25,565 nt of DNA. It comes from Mollicutes bacterium. GTDB taxonomy: Bacteria; Bacillota_I; Bacilli_A; RF39; UBA660. The stretch covers positions 1-25,565 of the forward strand of contig JAAZBI010000048.1 in assembly GCA_012513875.1 (NCBI GenBank), in the 5' to 3' direction. Position 1 is the first letter of the stretch. The number at the start of each line of letters is the position of its first letter. The notes below the pieces were generated by a model, which was not told where the DNA came from, ran no database searches, and worked only from the letters and a program-made list of their open reading frames with translations. Position numbers and translations under genes: made by a program. Positions 6,771-14,388 of the stretch are shown one piece after another.

Positions 6771-7478
6771 TCACCTCATCATTTCATAATTAAAAATACT
6801 TAATATAAACATTGGAACAGTTTCTACTCTTAATATATTGTTTCCTAAAGTTATCGATTGAAAACCATAAGTTATTAATTTTTCTTCTTCTAAATCAGTT
6901 AATCCACCTTCTGGTCCAATTACTACTATTATTCTATCACAATTCAAGTTATTTTTTAATATATCTTTTAAATTAGTTTGTTTTTCTTTAGTACTACATA
7001 TAATTTTTAAATCTCCAGATATATTTTTTAACTCATGATAACTTAATAGATTACTAATAATTGGCAATTCAAAACGATGAGATTGTTCAGCTGCTTCTTT
7101 CACAATCTTTTGCCATCTAATTTGTTTTTGATTAAGTTTCTTATCATCTAATTTAATGATTGTTCTCTCGAAAACAATCGGGATAATTTGATTGACACCT
7201 AACTCTGTAGCTTTTTGTAAAATTAAATCCCACTTTTGTTCATTGACTAAAGAAACTGCTAAAACAATTTCAGGATTTTCTCGAGTAAAGGTTTCAGATT
7301 TTATAATTTTAAATTTTATTCCTACTGGTTTTATCTCTGTTAATTCAACAAAGTTTTTAATTTTATTATAGATAATTATTATTTGATCTCCAATTTTCAT
7401 TCTCATTACATTATTAATGTGATGAAGATCTGAAATGCTTAAATCTAAATTTTTAGAAAGTGCAAAATAATGTTGCAT
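6771..7478 (-). CDS. rsmE: 16S rRNA (uracil-1498-N3)-methyltransferase RsmE
   Basis: Methylates U1498 of 16S rRNA (helix 44, decoding region) using S-adenosylmethionine. The 235-aa length is typical. The N-terminal PUA-like part (HHINNVMRMKIGD) is followed by the SPOUT knot with its cofactor motifs IGPEGGLTDLE and LGNNILRVET near the C-terminus. The segment QKATELGV in the middle is also characteristic. It is first in an operon with the acidic membrane protein, behind a TTGAAT-17-TATAAT promoter, and reads divergently from the AAA+ gene. Its ribosome site is GGTGG. In many Firmicutes rsmE follows dnaJ and prmA; here it does not. Confidence 0.93.
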   Translation of the reverse strand: MQHYFALSKNLDLSISDLHHINNVMRMKIGDQIIIIYNKIKNFVELTEIKPVGIKFKIIKSETFTRENPEIVLAVSLVNEQKWDLILQKATELGVNQIIPIVFERTIIKLDDKKLNQKQIRWQKIVKEAAEQSHRFELPIISNLLSYHELKNISGDLKIICSTKEKQTNLKDILKNNLNCDRIIVVIGPEGGLTDLEEEKLITYGFQSITLGNNILRVETVPMFILSIFNYEMMR

Positions 7479-7504
7479 TTAATTACCACCTTCAAACTAT
7501 TCAT

Positions 7505-7533
7505 ATTATATATGTTTCTTTTCGATTATTCAA
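7505..7533 (-). promoter_or_regulatory. Promoter of rsmE
   Basis: Minus strand: -35 TTGAAT (7528-7533), 17-nt spacer, -10 TATAAT (7505-7510), 27 nt before the rsmE ATG. Confidence 0.7.
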
Positions 7534-7539
7534 TGATAA

Positions 7540-7556
7540 TTGACAAAAGATGTCAA
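7540..7556. promoter_or_regulatory. Palindrome in the divergent rsmE / AAA+ intergenic region
   Basis: A perfect inverted repeat TTGACA-AAAGA-TGTCAA lies between the two divergent promoters, 7 nt beyond the rsmE -35 and 29 nt upstream of the AAA+ -10. It also places TTGACA on both strands, but neither copy has a good -10 at 17 nt. A dimeric regulator site is possible. Confidence 0.4.
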
Positions 7557-7581
7557 ATAAAAATAATTGATTTTATTTTTA

Positions 7582-7590
7582 TGATATAAT
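7582..7590 (+). promoter_or_regulatory. Extended -10 promoter of the AAA+ gene
   Basis: TGATATAAT (TGnTATAAT), 23 nt before the ATG. No -35 match at 16-18 nt spacing. Confidence 0.6.
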
Positions 7591-7613
7591 TATTTTAATA
7601 AGGATGTGTTTAT

Positions 7614-8537
7614 ATGGAAGAAATTAATGATTTATCAATTTTAGAAAAATATGGAAGTGATATGACAAAAGAAGAATTTATCACTAATCCTGCAATTGAA
7701 CGTGAAGAAGAAATTAAAAAAATGGTTTTAGCACTTCTTATTCCTGATAAATCAGCAATCTTAGTTGGTAAACCTGGTATTGGTAAAACAGCTATTGTTG
7801 AAGGCTTAGCATATCGAATTCAAAGAGGTGAAATACCAGAAGTTTTAAAAAAATATCGAATTATTAAATTAAATTTAACTTCTCTATTAGGAACTAGTAC
7901 AACTGATGGTAATGAAGAAATGAAAATGCAAATCTTAGTTGATGAATTAAAAAAAGAAGAAAATATTATTTTATTTATTGATGAAATTCATAATATTATT
8001 GGAACTGGTAGTGTTAACAGTTCATTTGACTTTGCTAATATGTTAAAAGCAGGTTTAGATCGTGGTTCTATTAAAATTATTGGAGCGACAACTTCAGATG
8101 AATTTGATCATTATTTAGTTAGAGATCGTGCTTTTTTAAGAAGATTTGAAAAAATTGACATTGCAGAACCTACACCTGAAACTACAGTTAAAATTATAGT
8201 TGGTAGTTTACCTAAAATAGAAAAGAAAACTGGTGTTAAATTAAATTATTCTACATTTGTTATTGAAAAAATAGTTACATTCTTTGTCAATATGACTAGC
8301 GAATATAAACGTTTATTTGAAACAACTGCTCGTTATCCTGACGTTACTTTCGCTTTAATTAGTAAAGCTTATTCTTTAGCCCTTTTCGATAATAGTAAGG
8401 TTGTTACTTTTAAACATATTTGGGGCGCTGTTAAATCTTGTAATAGTATTTATCCGGACTCTTTAATAAAAGAAATAGAAGCTTTTAAAAAAGAATTTAT
8501 TGATTACTTATTAGAAGAAAATGTTAATGTAAATTAA
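7614..8537 (+). CDS. Orphan AAA+ ATPase resembling ClpB/ClpC domain D1
   Basis: A 307-aa ATPase, the only plus-strand gene here. It resembles the first AAA+ module of ClpA/B/C proteins: Walker A at 52-59 (GKPGIGKT), Walker B at 118-124 (IILFIDE), sensor 1 IIGATT at 155-160, Arg fingers in RDRAFLRRFE (Arg176-177), and a small helical domain with RYPDVTFALISKA like the Clp RLPDKAIDLID. It lacks the Clp N-domain, the ClpB middle domain, domain D2 and any ClpP-docking loop. Where Clp D1 has the aromatic pore loop (KYRGEFE), it has TSTTDGNEEM, so classical threading is doubtful. It may be a chaperone or remodeller for an unknown target. Ribosome site AAGGATG. It shares a bidirectional terminator with the convergent gene. 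Confidence 0.85.
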   Translation: MEEINDLSILEKYGSDMTKEEFITNPAIEREEEIKKMVLALLIPDKSAILVGKPGIGKTAIVEGLAYRIQRGEIPEVLKKYRIIKLNLTSLLGTSTTDGNEEMKMQILVDELKKEENIILFIDEIHNIIGTGSVNSSFDFANMLKAGLDRGSIKIIGATTSDEFDHYLVRDRAFLRRFEKIDIAEPTPETTVKIIVGSLPKIEKKTGVKLNYSTFVIEKIVTFFVNMTSEYKRLFETTARYPDVTFALISKAYSLALFDNSKVVTFKHIWGAVKSCNSIYPDSLIKEIEAFKKEFIDYLLEENVNVN

Positions 8538-8565
8538 AAAAGAAATTAAATATAATTTCTTTTTT
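8536..8565. terminator. Bidirectional intrinsic terminator
   Basis: A perfect 12-bp stem (AAAAAAGAAATT/AATTTCTTTTTT) with a 6-nt loop. It has a T-run in both directions and separates the convergent AAA+ gene and the unknown 279-aa gene. It overlaps both stop codons. Confidence 0.85.
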
Positions 8566-9385
8566 TTGTATATGAATAACCTAAATCAATTGGTATTGCA
8601 AAAGCTGATAAGTAATTAAAAGTTTCCTTTAAACATTCTTCAAATGTTTCATCAGATGCTAAACGACGGTCATAAACCCAATTATCATTAAGATATTTTT
8701 TAGGAACAATTATAATTTGATCTTTTTCAGTTAAATTACCTATACTTTTTAAATAAGTTCTATTAATTATGAAATGATTATCATTTGCAAATAAAAGAAT
8801 ATCTTTATAATCTAATTCTCTTTCGTTTAAAGCATTAAAGAAAACAGGTGGTTTTCTTCTTTCATTCTTTTTCAATTCTTTAAAAGCGTGTTTAAAAGCT
8901 CCAACTTGTTTTCGATGAGTTAGTTTTTGAGTTAAATTGATTAACTTTTCAAAATAAAAATAATCAGGAAGATTATCTTTAAAAAAAGATTTATCTATTG
9001 TTTCATCTTCGTTTTGAATTGGTCTAACACGATATGCTTCGCGATTAATGAATTTAGCTGTACTAAAATATTGCTCAAAAGAAATAAATTCTTGATTTAG
9101 ATTTTTTAAAGATATTGTTTCTCGATAATCAATACCCTCTACATTCGTTTTTAAAGTAACATAATATTTATCAAAATCAACTAAAGTAAAAACTCGATCA
9201 CAATAACCAGCATGTTTTACATCTTCTTCTTTAACAACTGGAGCATAATGTTTTTTATAAGAAAATTCGATTGGTACTTCTTTATCATTTAATAAAGGTA
9301 TTATTCTTTCTTTATTATCCATTGGATTAATTTGCTCTGGAGATGGATTTATTTTAAAATATAAATCTCCTATTTTTAAATTCAT
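8546..9385 (-). CDS. Unknown 279-aa protein with DLYxKINP N-terminus
   Basis: No recognisable family, signal peptide or membrane span. From the chosen start the N-terminus reads GDLYFKINPSPEQINP, resembling the fragment at 1-81. The body is rich in Phe, Tyr, Asp and Lys; a Lys/Arg-rich helix (FKHAFKELKKNERRKPP) lies past the middle, and motifs such as HAGYCDRVFTLVDFDKYYVTLKT look like beta strands. Start choice: the frame is open upstream, but AAGGAGG lies 8 nt before the ATG at 9385, which gives the KIGDLY start. The gene is single, with a TATAAT about 32 nt before the ATG, and converges on the AAA+ gene. Phage-like structural origin is possible but not shown. Confidence 0.75.
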   Translation of the reverse strand: MNLKIGDLYFKINPSPEQINPMDNKERIIPLLNDKEVPIEFSYKKHYAPVVKEEDVKHAGYCDRVFTLVDFDKYYVTLKTNVEGIDYRETISLKNLNQEFISFEQYFSTAKFINREAYRVRPIQNEDETIDKSFFKDNLPDYFYFEKLINLTQKLTHRKQVGAFKHAFKELKKNERRKPPVFFNALNERELDYKDILLFANDNHFIINRTYLKSIGNLTEKDQIIIVPKKYLNDNWVYDRRLASDETFEECLKETFNYLSAFAIPIDLGYSYTKKRNYI

Positions 9386-9416
9386 CAGCAAAACCTCCTT
9401 AAGTTTCAAGACCATT

Positions 9417-9422
9417 ATTATA
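9417..9422 (-). promoter_or_regulatory. Probable -10 box of the 279-aa gene
   Basis: TATAAT on the minus strand 31 nt before the ATG, just past the dnaJ terminator T-run. No convincing -35. Confidence 0.45.
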
Positions 9423-9432
9423 ACGAAAACAC

Positions 9433-9463
9433 AAAAAAAAGTAAAGGTTAATTTACTTTTTTT
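9433..9463 (-). terminator. Intrinsic terminator of the hrcA-grpE-dnaK-dnaJ operon
   Basis: Minus strand: A-rich 5' arm ending GTAAA pairs with TTTAC plus T-run across a 6-nt loop (about 12 bp), overlapping the dnaJ TAA and followed by further T. Confidence 0.8.
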
Positions 9464-10569
9464 GTCTTTTTATAATAACGTTCAAAATCTTCATGATTTT
9501 CTAAGTCAGTTTTATTTAAATCTTCTAATATTTGTCTTTGTTTTTTATCTAATTTAGTTGGTATTACAACATCAATTATGACATACATATTTCCTTTTTT
9601 TCTCGTCGTTGCATTTGCAACGCCTTTATCTTTAACTAACATTTTTGTTTTTGATTGAATACCAGCTGGAATTGATAAAACGATTTTTCCATATAAGGTT
9701 GGTATTTCTTTTTTACAACCTAATATAGCTTCAGTTATCGTTATAGGTAATTCTAAATAAATATCATCTTCTTCTCTCATAAATAAAGGATGATTTGTTA
9801 TTGAAAAAGTTACATAAATATCTCCAGCTGGACCTCTATTAGTTCCAGCTTCACCTTTTCCTACTAGACGCAATTGACTCTCTTCATCTACACCAGCTGG
9901 AACTTTGATAATTATTTCTTTATTTTCTTTAACAATTCCTCTTCCTTTACATTTAGAACAAGTTGTTTTATAAGTGACTCCTCTTCCTTGACAATGTGGA
10001 CACGTTGTTTTAGTTAAAAAAGAACCAAATAAACTTCTTTGTTCACTAGTAACGGTTCCACTACCATGACAAGTAGAACAAGTTTCTTCTCCTGAACCTC
10101 CAATACCATTACACTCACTACACTCTGTTTCTACATTAATATTGATTGTTTGTTCAGTCCCAAAAACAGCTTCTTCAAAAGAAAGTTCCATTTGAAATTG
10201 TAAATCTCTTCCTTTGGTTTTTCTTGTTCTTGAAGAACCTCCAAATCCAAAAGAAGAACCAAACATATCAGAAAAAATATCCCCAAAATCAAAACCAGAA
10301 AAATCAAATCCTCCAGCTCCACTAAATCCTGCACCACCTTGACTACCATCAAAAGCATTATGACCAAATTGATCATATTGTTTTCTTTTTGACTCATCAG
10401 ATAAAACTGCATATGCTTCTTGAATTTCTTTGAATTTTTTTTCAGCATCTGGAGATTTATTTACATCTGGATGATATTCTTTAGCTAGTTTACGAAAAGA
10501 ACTTTTTATTTCTGCTTCAGAAGCATCTCTTTTTAATCCTAAACTTTCGTAATAATCTTTTTTTGCCAT
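9448..10569 (-). CDS. dnaJ: Chaperone protein DnaJ (Hsp40)
   Basis: Co-chaperone that delivers unfolded proteins to DnaK and stimulates its ATPase. The 373-aa protein has the full type I layout: J domain with HPD in YHPDVN (about residue 32), a Gly/Phe-rich linker (about 70-110) with repeated GF/DFSGFDF motifs, and four zinc-binding repeats CSECNGIG, CSTCHGSG, CPHCQGRG and CSKCKGRG. C-terminal substrate domains follow. Start choice: a TTG at 10587 is in frame, but the ATG at 10569 gives MAKKDYYE, the family N-terminus, with AGAGG 6 nt upstream. It is last in the heat-shock operon, separated from dnaK by 47 nt that contain a strong hairpin. Confidence 0.97.
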   Translation of the reverse strand: MAKKDYYESLGLKRDASEAEIKSSFRKLAKEYHPDVNKSPDAEKKFKEIQEAYAVLSDESKRKQYDQFGHNAFDGSQGGAGFSGAGGFDFSGFDFGDIFSDMFGSSFGFGGSSRTRKTKGRDLQFQMELSFEEAVFGTEQTININVETECSECNGIGGSGEETCSTCHGSGTVTSEQRSLFGSFLTKTTCPHCQGRGVTYKTTCSKCKGRGIVKENKEIIIKVPAGVDEESQLRLVGKGEAGTNRGPAGDIYVTFSITNHPLFMREEDDIYLELPITITEAILGCKKEIPTLYGKIVLSIPAGIQSKTKMLVKDKGVANATTRKKGNMYVIIDVVIPTKLDKKQRQILEDLNKTDLENHEDFERYYKKTKKVN

Positions 10570-10585
10570 CTTCTGCCTCTTTCTC

Positions 10586-10617
10586 AATTAAACTGGAGAA
10601 TTATCTCCAGTTTAATT
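10586..10617 (-). other. Strong dnaK-dnaJ intercistronic hairpin without T-run
   Basis: A perfect 14-bp stem with a 4-nt loop (core ACTGGAGA/TCTCCAGT). It starts at the last base of the dnaK stop codon and ends 16 nt before the dnaJ ATG. No T-run follows, so it is not an intrinsic terminator. It leaves the dnaJ ribosome site free. It may protect the upstream mRNA's 3' end or mark a processing site that gives more DnaK than DnaJ. Confidence 0.7.
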
Positions 10618-12440
10618 TATTTCTTTTCTTCAAATTCAGCGTCGACAACATCGTCTTTTGCTGGTTCTGATTCATTACTATCAGTTTCTTTATTTTCTTG
10701 AGCTTTTTTAGCTGCCTCTTCGTAAACTTTTGTTGATAAAGCCATTGCTTTATCATTTAAAGTTTCTTTTTTCTTTTTAATATCTTCTATATCAGTACCT
10801 TTTAAAGCTTCTTTTAATTCTTCAATTAATTTTTCAGCTTCTTCTTTTTCAGAATCCGATACTTTTTCACCTAAATCTTTAAGAGCTTTTTCAGTTGCGA
10901 AAATCATTTGTTCAGCTTCGTTTCTTAAATCAGCTTCTTCTTTACGTTTTTGATCTGCTTCTTTATTAGCTTCAGCTTCTTTAACCATACGATCTACTTC
11001 TTCATCACTTAAAGTTGTAGAAGCTGTAATTGTAATTGATTGCTCTTTATTAGTTCCTAAATCTTTAGCAGTTACATTTACAATTCCGTTTGCATCAATA
11101 TCAAATTTTACTTCAATTTGAGGAACTCCTCTTGGTGCTGGCGGAATATTTGTAAGTTGAAATCTTCCTAAAGTTTTATTATCTGCAGCCATTGATCTCT
11201 CACCTTGTAAAACATGTATATCTACAGCTGGTTGATTATCTGCAGCTGTTGAGAACACTTGACTCTTAGAAGTTGGAATTGTTGTATTTCTAGTAATTAA
11301 TGTTGTCATAACATTTCCTAAAGTTTCAATTCCTAATGATAATGGTGTTACATCAAGTAAAACAATATCATTTACTTCTCCAGTTAAAACTCCACCTTGA
11401 ATTGCAGCTCCCATAGCTACTACTTCATCTGGATTAACTGCTTTAGATGGTTCTTGTCCTAATTCTTTTTTAATTAAATCTTGAACCATTGGAATACGTG
11501 TTGATCCTCCTACTAAAAGTACTTTATCAATTTCCTTTTTAGTTAATTTGGCATCTTTTAACGCTTTACGAACTGGATCAAGAGTTGATTCAATTAAATC
11601 TCCAATTAAATCTTCAAATTTAGCTCTTGTTAAATTTATTTCTAAATGCAATGGACCATCTGATCCTTGAGAAATAAATGGTAAAGAAATTTGAGAATTA
11701 GTTACTCCACTTAAATCTTTTTTAGCTTTTTCAGCAGCATCTTTTAATCTTTGCATTGCCATTTTATCTTTTGATAAATCAACACCTTGCTCTTTTTTAA
11801 AAGTGTCTACTAAATAATTGACAATTTTATCATCAAAATCATCACCACCAAGTTTATTATTTCCACTTGTTGATTTAACTTCAAACACACCATCACCCAA
11901 TTCAAGAATTGAAACGTCAAAAGTTCCTCCTCCTAAATCATATACTAATACAGTGTGCGCTTCGTTTTGTTTATCAAGACCATACGATAAAGCTGCTGCA
12001 GTAGGTTCGTTAATAATACGCTCTACTTCTAATCCAGCAATTTTACCTGCATTTTTAGTAGCTTGTCTTTCTGAGTCGTTAAAGTAAGCTGGAACAGTAA
12101 TAACCGCTTTTGTTACTTTAGTTCCTAAATAACTTTCGGCTGTTTCTTTTAAATTAGTTAAAATCATTGCACTAATTTCTTCAGGTGTATATTTTTTACC
12201 TTCCATTTCTACTTTTTTATCTGTTCCCATTAATCTTTTAATTGATGAAACAGTATTTGGATTAGTTACAGCTTGTCTTTTAGCAGCTGAACCAACTATT
12301 TTTTCTCCATTTTTAAAAGCTACAACACTGGGTGTTGTTCTTTCTCCCTCTGGATTGGGAATTACTTTTGCTTCTCCATTTTCTAATACAGAAACACATG
12401 AATTTGTTGTACCTAAATCGATACCTATAATTTTACTCAT
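10617..12440 (-). CDS. dnaK: Chaperone protein DnaK (Hsp70)
   Basis: ATP-driven folding chaperone working with DnaJ and GrpE. The 607-aa protein has the nucleotide-binding domain from IGIDLGTTNSCV at the N-terminus, with VPAYFNDSERQATKNAG, INEPTAAALSYG and LVYDLGGGTFDVS. The substrate domain has DVTPLSLGIET after the linker VLLD, and an acidic helical lid ends in DDVVDAEFEEKK, close to the usual EEVKDDDK-like tail. It is 17 nt after grpE with ribosome site AAGGAT. Length and order are those of Gram-positive DnaK, which lack the E. coli insertion. Confidence 0.99.
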   Translation of the reverse strand: MSKIIGIDLGTTNSCVSVLENGEAKVIPNPEGERTTPSVVAFKNGEKIVGSAAKRQAVTNPNTVSSIKRLMGTDKKVEMEGKKYTPEEISAMILTNLKETAESYLGTKVTKAVITVPAYFNDSERQATKNAGKIAGLEVERIINEPTAAALSYGLDKQNEAHTVLVYDLGGGTFDVSILELGDGVFEVKSTSGNNKLGGDDFDDKIVNYLVDTFKKEQGVDLSKDKMAMQRLKDAAEKAKKDLSGVTNSQISLPFISQGSDGPLHLEINLTRAKFEDLIGDLIESTLDPVRKALKDAKLTKKEIDKVLLVGGSTRIPMVQDLIKKELGQEPSKAVNPDEVVAMGAAIQGGVLTGEVNDIVLLDVTPLSLGIETLGNVMTTLITRNTTIPTSKSQVFSTAADNQPAVDIHVLQGERSMAADNKTLGRFQLTNIPPAPRGVPQIEVKFDIDANGIVNVTAKDLGTNKEQSITITASTTLSDEEVDRMVKEAEANKEADQKRKEEADLRNEAEQMIFATEKALKDLGEKVSDSEKEEAEKLIEELKEALKGTDIEDIKKKKETLNDKAMALSTKVYEEAAKKAQENKETDSNESEPAKDDVVDAEFEEKK

Positions 12441-12457
12441 TTTTCAATCATCCTTTC

Positions 12458-12922
12458 TTATAACTTATTTACACTGACCATAGCTGGTCGAATTAATTTA
12501 TCTTCTAACATATATCCTTTTTGTAAAACTTCAAGAACAATGTTATCCGCTTTGTTTGGATCACAATTAGTTAAAACTGCATTGTGATATCTTGGATCAA
12601 ATTCTTTATCGAAAGCTTCAATTTCTTTTAAATTCATTTCTTTTAAAATGCTTATCATTGAAGAATAAATTAATTTAAATCCTTCTAAAAATTTTGATAA
12701 TTCATCATCTAAATTAGTGTCATCCATTTTTATAGCTCTTTCAAAATTATCAATCGTTGGTAATAATTGTTCAATTAAATCAGCATTTGCAGATTTAATT
12801 ATTTTTCTTTTTTCTTCTTCAGTACGGCGAATATAATTTTGAGTCTCAGCTTGAATTCTTAAGAGTTTATCTTCTAATTCTTTTATTTTATTTAATTCTT
12901 CTTCACATTTTTTCTTTGTCAT
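12458..12922 (-). CDS. grpE: Nucleotide exchange factor GrpE
   Basis: Releases ADP from DnaK. The 154-aa protein has a long N-terminal coiled coil (about residues 3-45, ending near QAETQNYIRRTEEEK) and the GrpE core LLPTIDNFERAI, then AFDKEFDPRYHNAV and a C-terminal beta domain with LQKGYMLEDKLIRPAMVSVNK, the family's signature. It is short because the disordered acidic N-terminus seen in many GrpE proteins is missing. Starts 5 nt after hrcA, 17 nt before dnaK. Confidence 0.96.
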   Translation of the reverse strand: MTKKKCEEELNKIKELEDKLLRIQAETQNYIRRTEEEKRKIIKSANADLIEQLLPTIDNFERAIKMDDTNLDDELSKFLEGFKLIYSSMISILKEMNLKEIEAFDKEFDPRYHNAVLTNCDPNKADNIVLEVLQKGYMLEDKLIRPAMVSVNKL

Positions 12923-12927
12923 AACTT

Positions 12928-13917
12928 CTACCTTTCTATATTCTGTTTAATATAATCTAACAAACTAACTACTCGATCATATTCCATTCTTTTTGGACCT
13001 ATAATAGCAATTGTTCCTTCCTCATTATTAATAAAATATTTAGTTTTAACAACTGTAACATCTTCATCAATATGAGAATCATTACCAATATAAATATTGA
13101 TACCATTTTCATCAGCTTCTACTTGTTTAATTAGTTCATTATCTTCTAATTTGCTAACAATTTTTTTTATTTTTGAAACATTATCAAACTCAGGTTGATT
13201 TAAAATGTTATTTCTTCCTGATAAATGAATATCACTTTTTTTAGTAAAATCACTAAAAGCATTATAAAAAACATTATATATTTCTTCGTGTTGTTTTATA
13301 TATTTTCCTATAATTGGTTTAATCTCAAACTCTAATTTTTGACTAATTTCATTAATTGGAGTTCCTATCAAAAGATTATTGATTAAGTCTACCATTTTTT
13401 TAATTTCTTCACCACTGATTTTTTCAGTTAAACTAATATTTTTATGTTCAACATGACCTTGATCAGTAATTAATAACGCTACTAAATTGTTAGAATCAAC
13501 TGGAATAGTTTCAACTTTTTTTAATTTATTTTGAGAACTATTCTTTCCTAAAACAACTGCTGTATAGCTAGTCATTTCAGATATAATTTCCATACTTTTT
13601 AAAATAACATCATTAATTTGTAAAGATTGATTATGAAAAATAGTTTGTAATTTCAACATATCTTCGCCATTCATTTCTTTAGGTTCCATAATATTATCAA
13701 CATAATAACGATAACCTTTTTCACTAGGAATTCTTCCTGAAGAAGTATGTGTTTTTTCCAATAATAATTTTTCTTCTAAAACAACCATTTCATTTCTAAT
13801 TGTCGCACTAGACAATTTCAAAGAATCACAAATTGCTTTAGAACCGATAGGACGAGCTGTTTTTATATATTCTTCAACTATTACCTTAAAGATCTTTTCT
13901 TGCCTTGAATTTAGCAT
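12928..13917 (-). CDS. hrcA: Heat-inducible transcription repressor HrcA
   Basis: Represses class I heat-shock genes by binding CIRCE; its folding depends on GroEL or DnaK, which links chaperone load to expression. The 329-aa protein starts with the winged-helix domain (residues 1-75: SRQEKIFKVIVEEYI, IGSKAI, SSATIRNEM, THTSSGRIPSEKGYRYYVD). The GAF-like and dimerisation parts include IGPKRMEYDRVVSLLDYI at the C-terminus. It is the first gene of its operon, with a strong ribosome site (AAAGGAGG), and should repress itself through the CIRCE that overlaps its promoter. Confidence 0.97.
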   Translation of the reverse strand: MLNSRQEKIFKVIVEEYIKTARPIGSKAICDSLKLSSATIRNEMVVLEEKLLLEKTHTSSGRIPSEKGYRYYVDNIMEPKEMNGEDMLKLQTIFHNQSLQINDVILKSMEIISEMTSYTAVVLGKNSSQNKLKKVETIPVDSNNLVALLITDQGHVEHKNISLTEKISGEEIKKMVDLINNLLIGTPINEISQKLEFEIKPIIGKYIKQHEEIYNVFYNAFSDFTKKSDIHLSGRNNILNQPEFDNVSKIKKIVSKLEDNELIKQVEADENGINIYIGNDSHIDEDVTVVKTKYFINNEEGTIAIIGPKRMEYDRVVSLLDYIKQNIER

Positions 13918-13946
13918 TTCTGACCTCCTTTAAATGATGTAATACT

Positions 13947-13975
13947 ATTATAATAAATTATTTTAGCACTGTCAA
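13947..13975 (-). promoter_or_regulatory. SigA promoter of the hrcA operon
   Basis: Minus strand: -35 TTGACA (13970-13975), 17-nt spacer, -10 TATAAT (13947-13952). The -35 lies inside the CIRCE loop, so HrcA would block polymerase directly. Confidence 0.88.
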
Positions 13976-13989
13976 CACAAAAGTGCTAA
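13963..13989. promoter_or_regulatory. CIRCE operator (HrcA binding site)
   Basis: TTAGCACT and AGTGCTAA in the standard arrangement TTAGCACTn-N9-nAGTGCTAA. Eight of nine positions in each arm match the CIRCE consensus; the innermost C/G pair is replaced by G and A. Located 46 nt before hrcA. Confidence 0.95.
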
Positions 13990-14001
13990 AAAAAGAGTAA
14001 A

Positions 14002-14035
14002 AAAATATTTTATTTTGATTCAAATAAAATATTTT
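14002..14035 (-). terminator. Intrinsic terminator of the pilin operon
   Basis: Minus strand: perfect 14-bp AT-only stem (AAAATATTTTATTT/AAATAAAATATTTT) with 6-nt loop, then T-rich sequence. It overlaps the last codons and stop of the pilin gene and sits just upstream of the CIRCE region. Confidence 0.75.
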
Positions 14036-14387
14036 CAGTACTTATTAGTTCTCCAGAACTTAATGAGAATCTTATATAACTATTTACTGCATCAATTTTT
14101 TGACTAACGTTCCTTGGATCATCTAAATCTTCTGCTGACAAATAATTATTAATCAATAAAACATTTAAATAAACATCCTCATAATTACTATCGGTAATAG
14201 TTTGATCTAATGTTTCATCAATTAAATACTTTTCAGCTTGCATCTTTATTTTAGCAATTGTTAATTCATATGTTTTATCTTGAGTATTGTTTAAAACATT
14301 TGTAATACTAGGAATTGCTATAACAGCAATAATACTTAACAAAGCTATAACTGCTAAAACTTCAACTAAAGTAAATCCTTTTTTCAT
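14010..14387 (-). CDS. Type IV pilin-like protein (ComGC/major pseudopilin type)
   Basis: A 125-aa pilin-like protein. The N-terminus MKKGFTLVEVLAVIALL is a class III signal: prepilin peptidase would cut after Gly4, leaving Phe at position 1 and Glu at position 5, followed by a hydrophobic helix to about residue 30. The soluble domain is short, with no Cys. It resembles ComGC or a small type II/IV pseudopilin; which cannot be decided. Its ribosome site (GGAGG) lies in the last codons of the prepilin peptidase gene, with 1 nt between the genes, so the peptidase and its likely substrate are coupled. Last in the pilC-pilD-pilin unit, before a terminator. Confidence 0.87.
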   Translation of the reverse strand: MKKGFTLVEVLAVIALLSIIAVIAIPSITNVLNNTQDKTYELTIAKIKMQAEKYLIDETLDQTITDSNYEDVYLNVLLINNYLSAEDLDDPRNVSQKIDAVNSYIRFSLSSGELISTENILFESK

Positions 14388-14388
14388 T

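Noticed and set aside
10131..10448. Open frame inside dnaJ, minus strand
   Set aside because: Out-of-frame shadow of the DnaJ Gly/Phe region; hydrophobic, no ribosome site.
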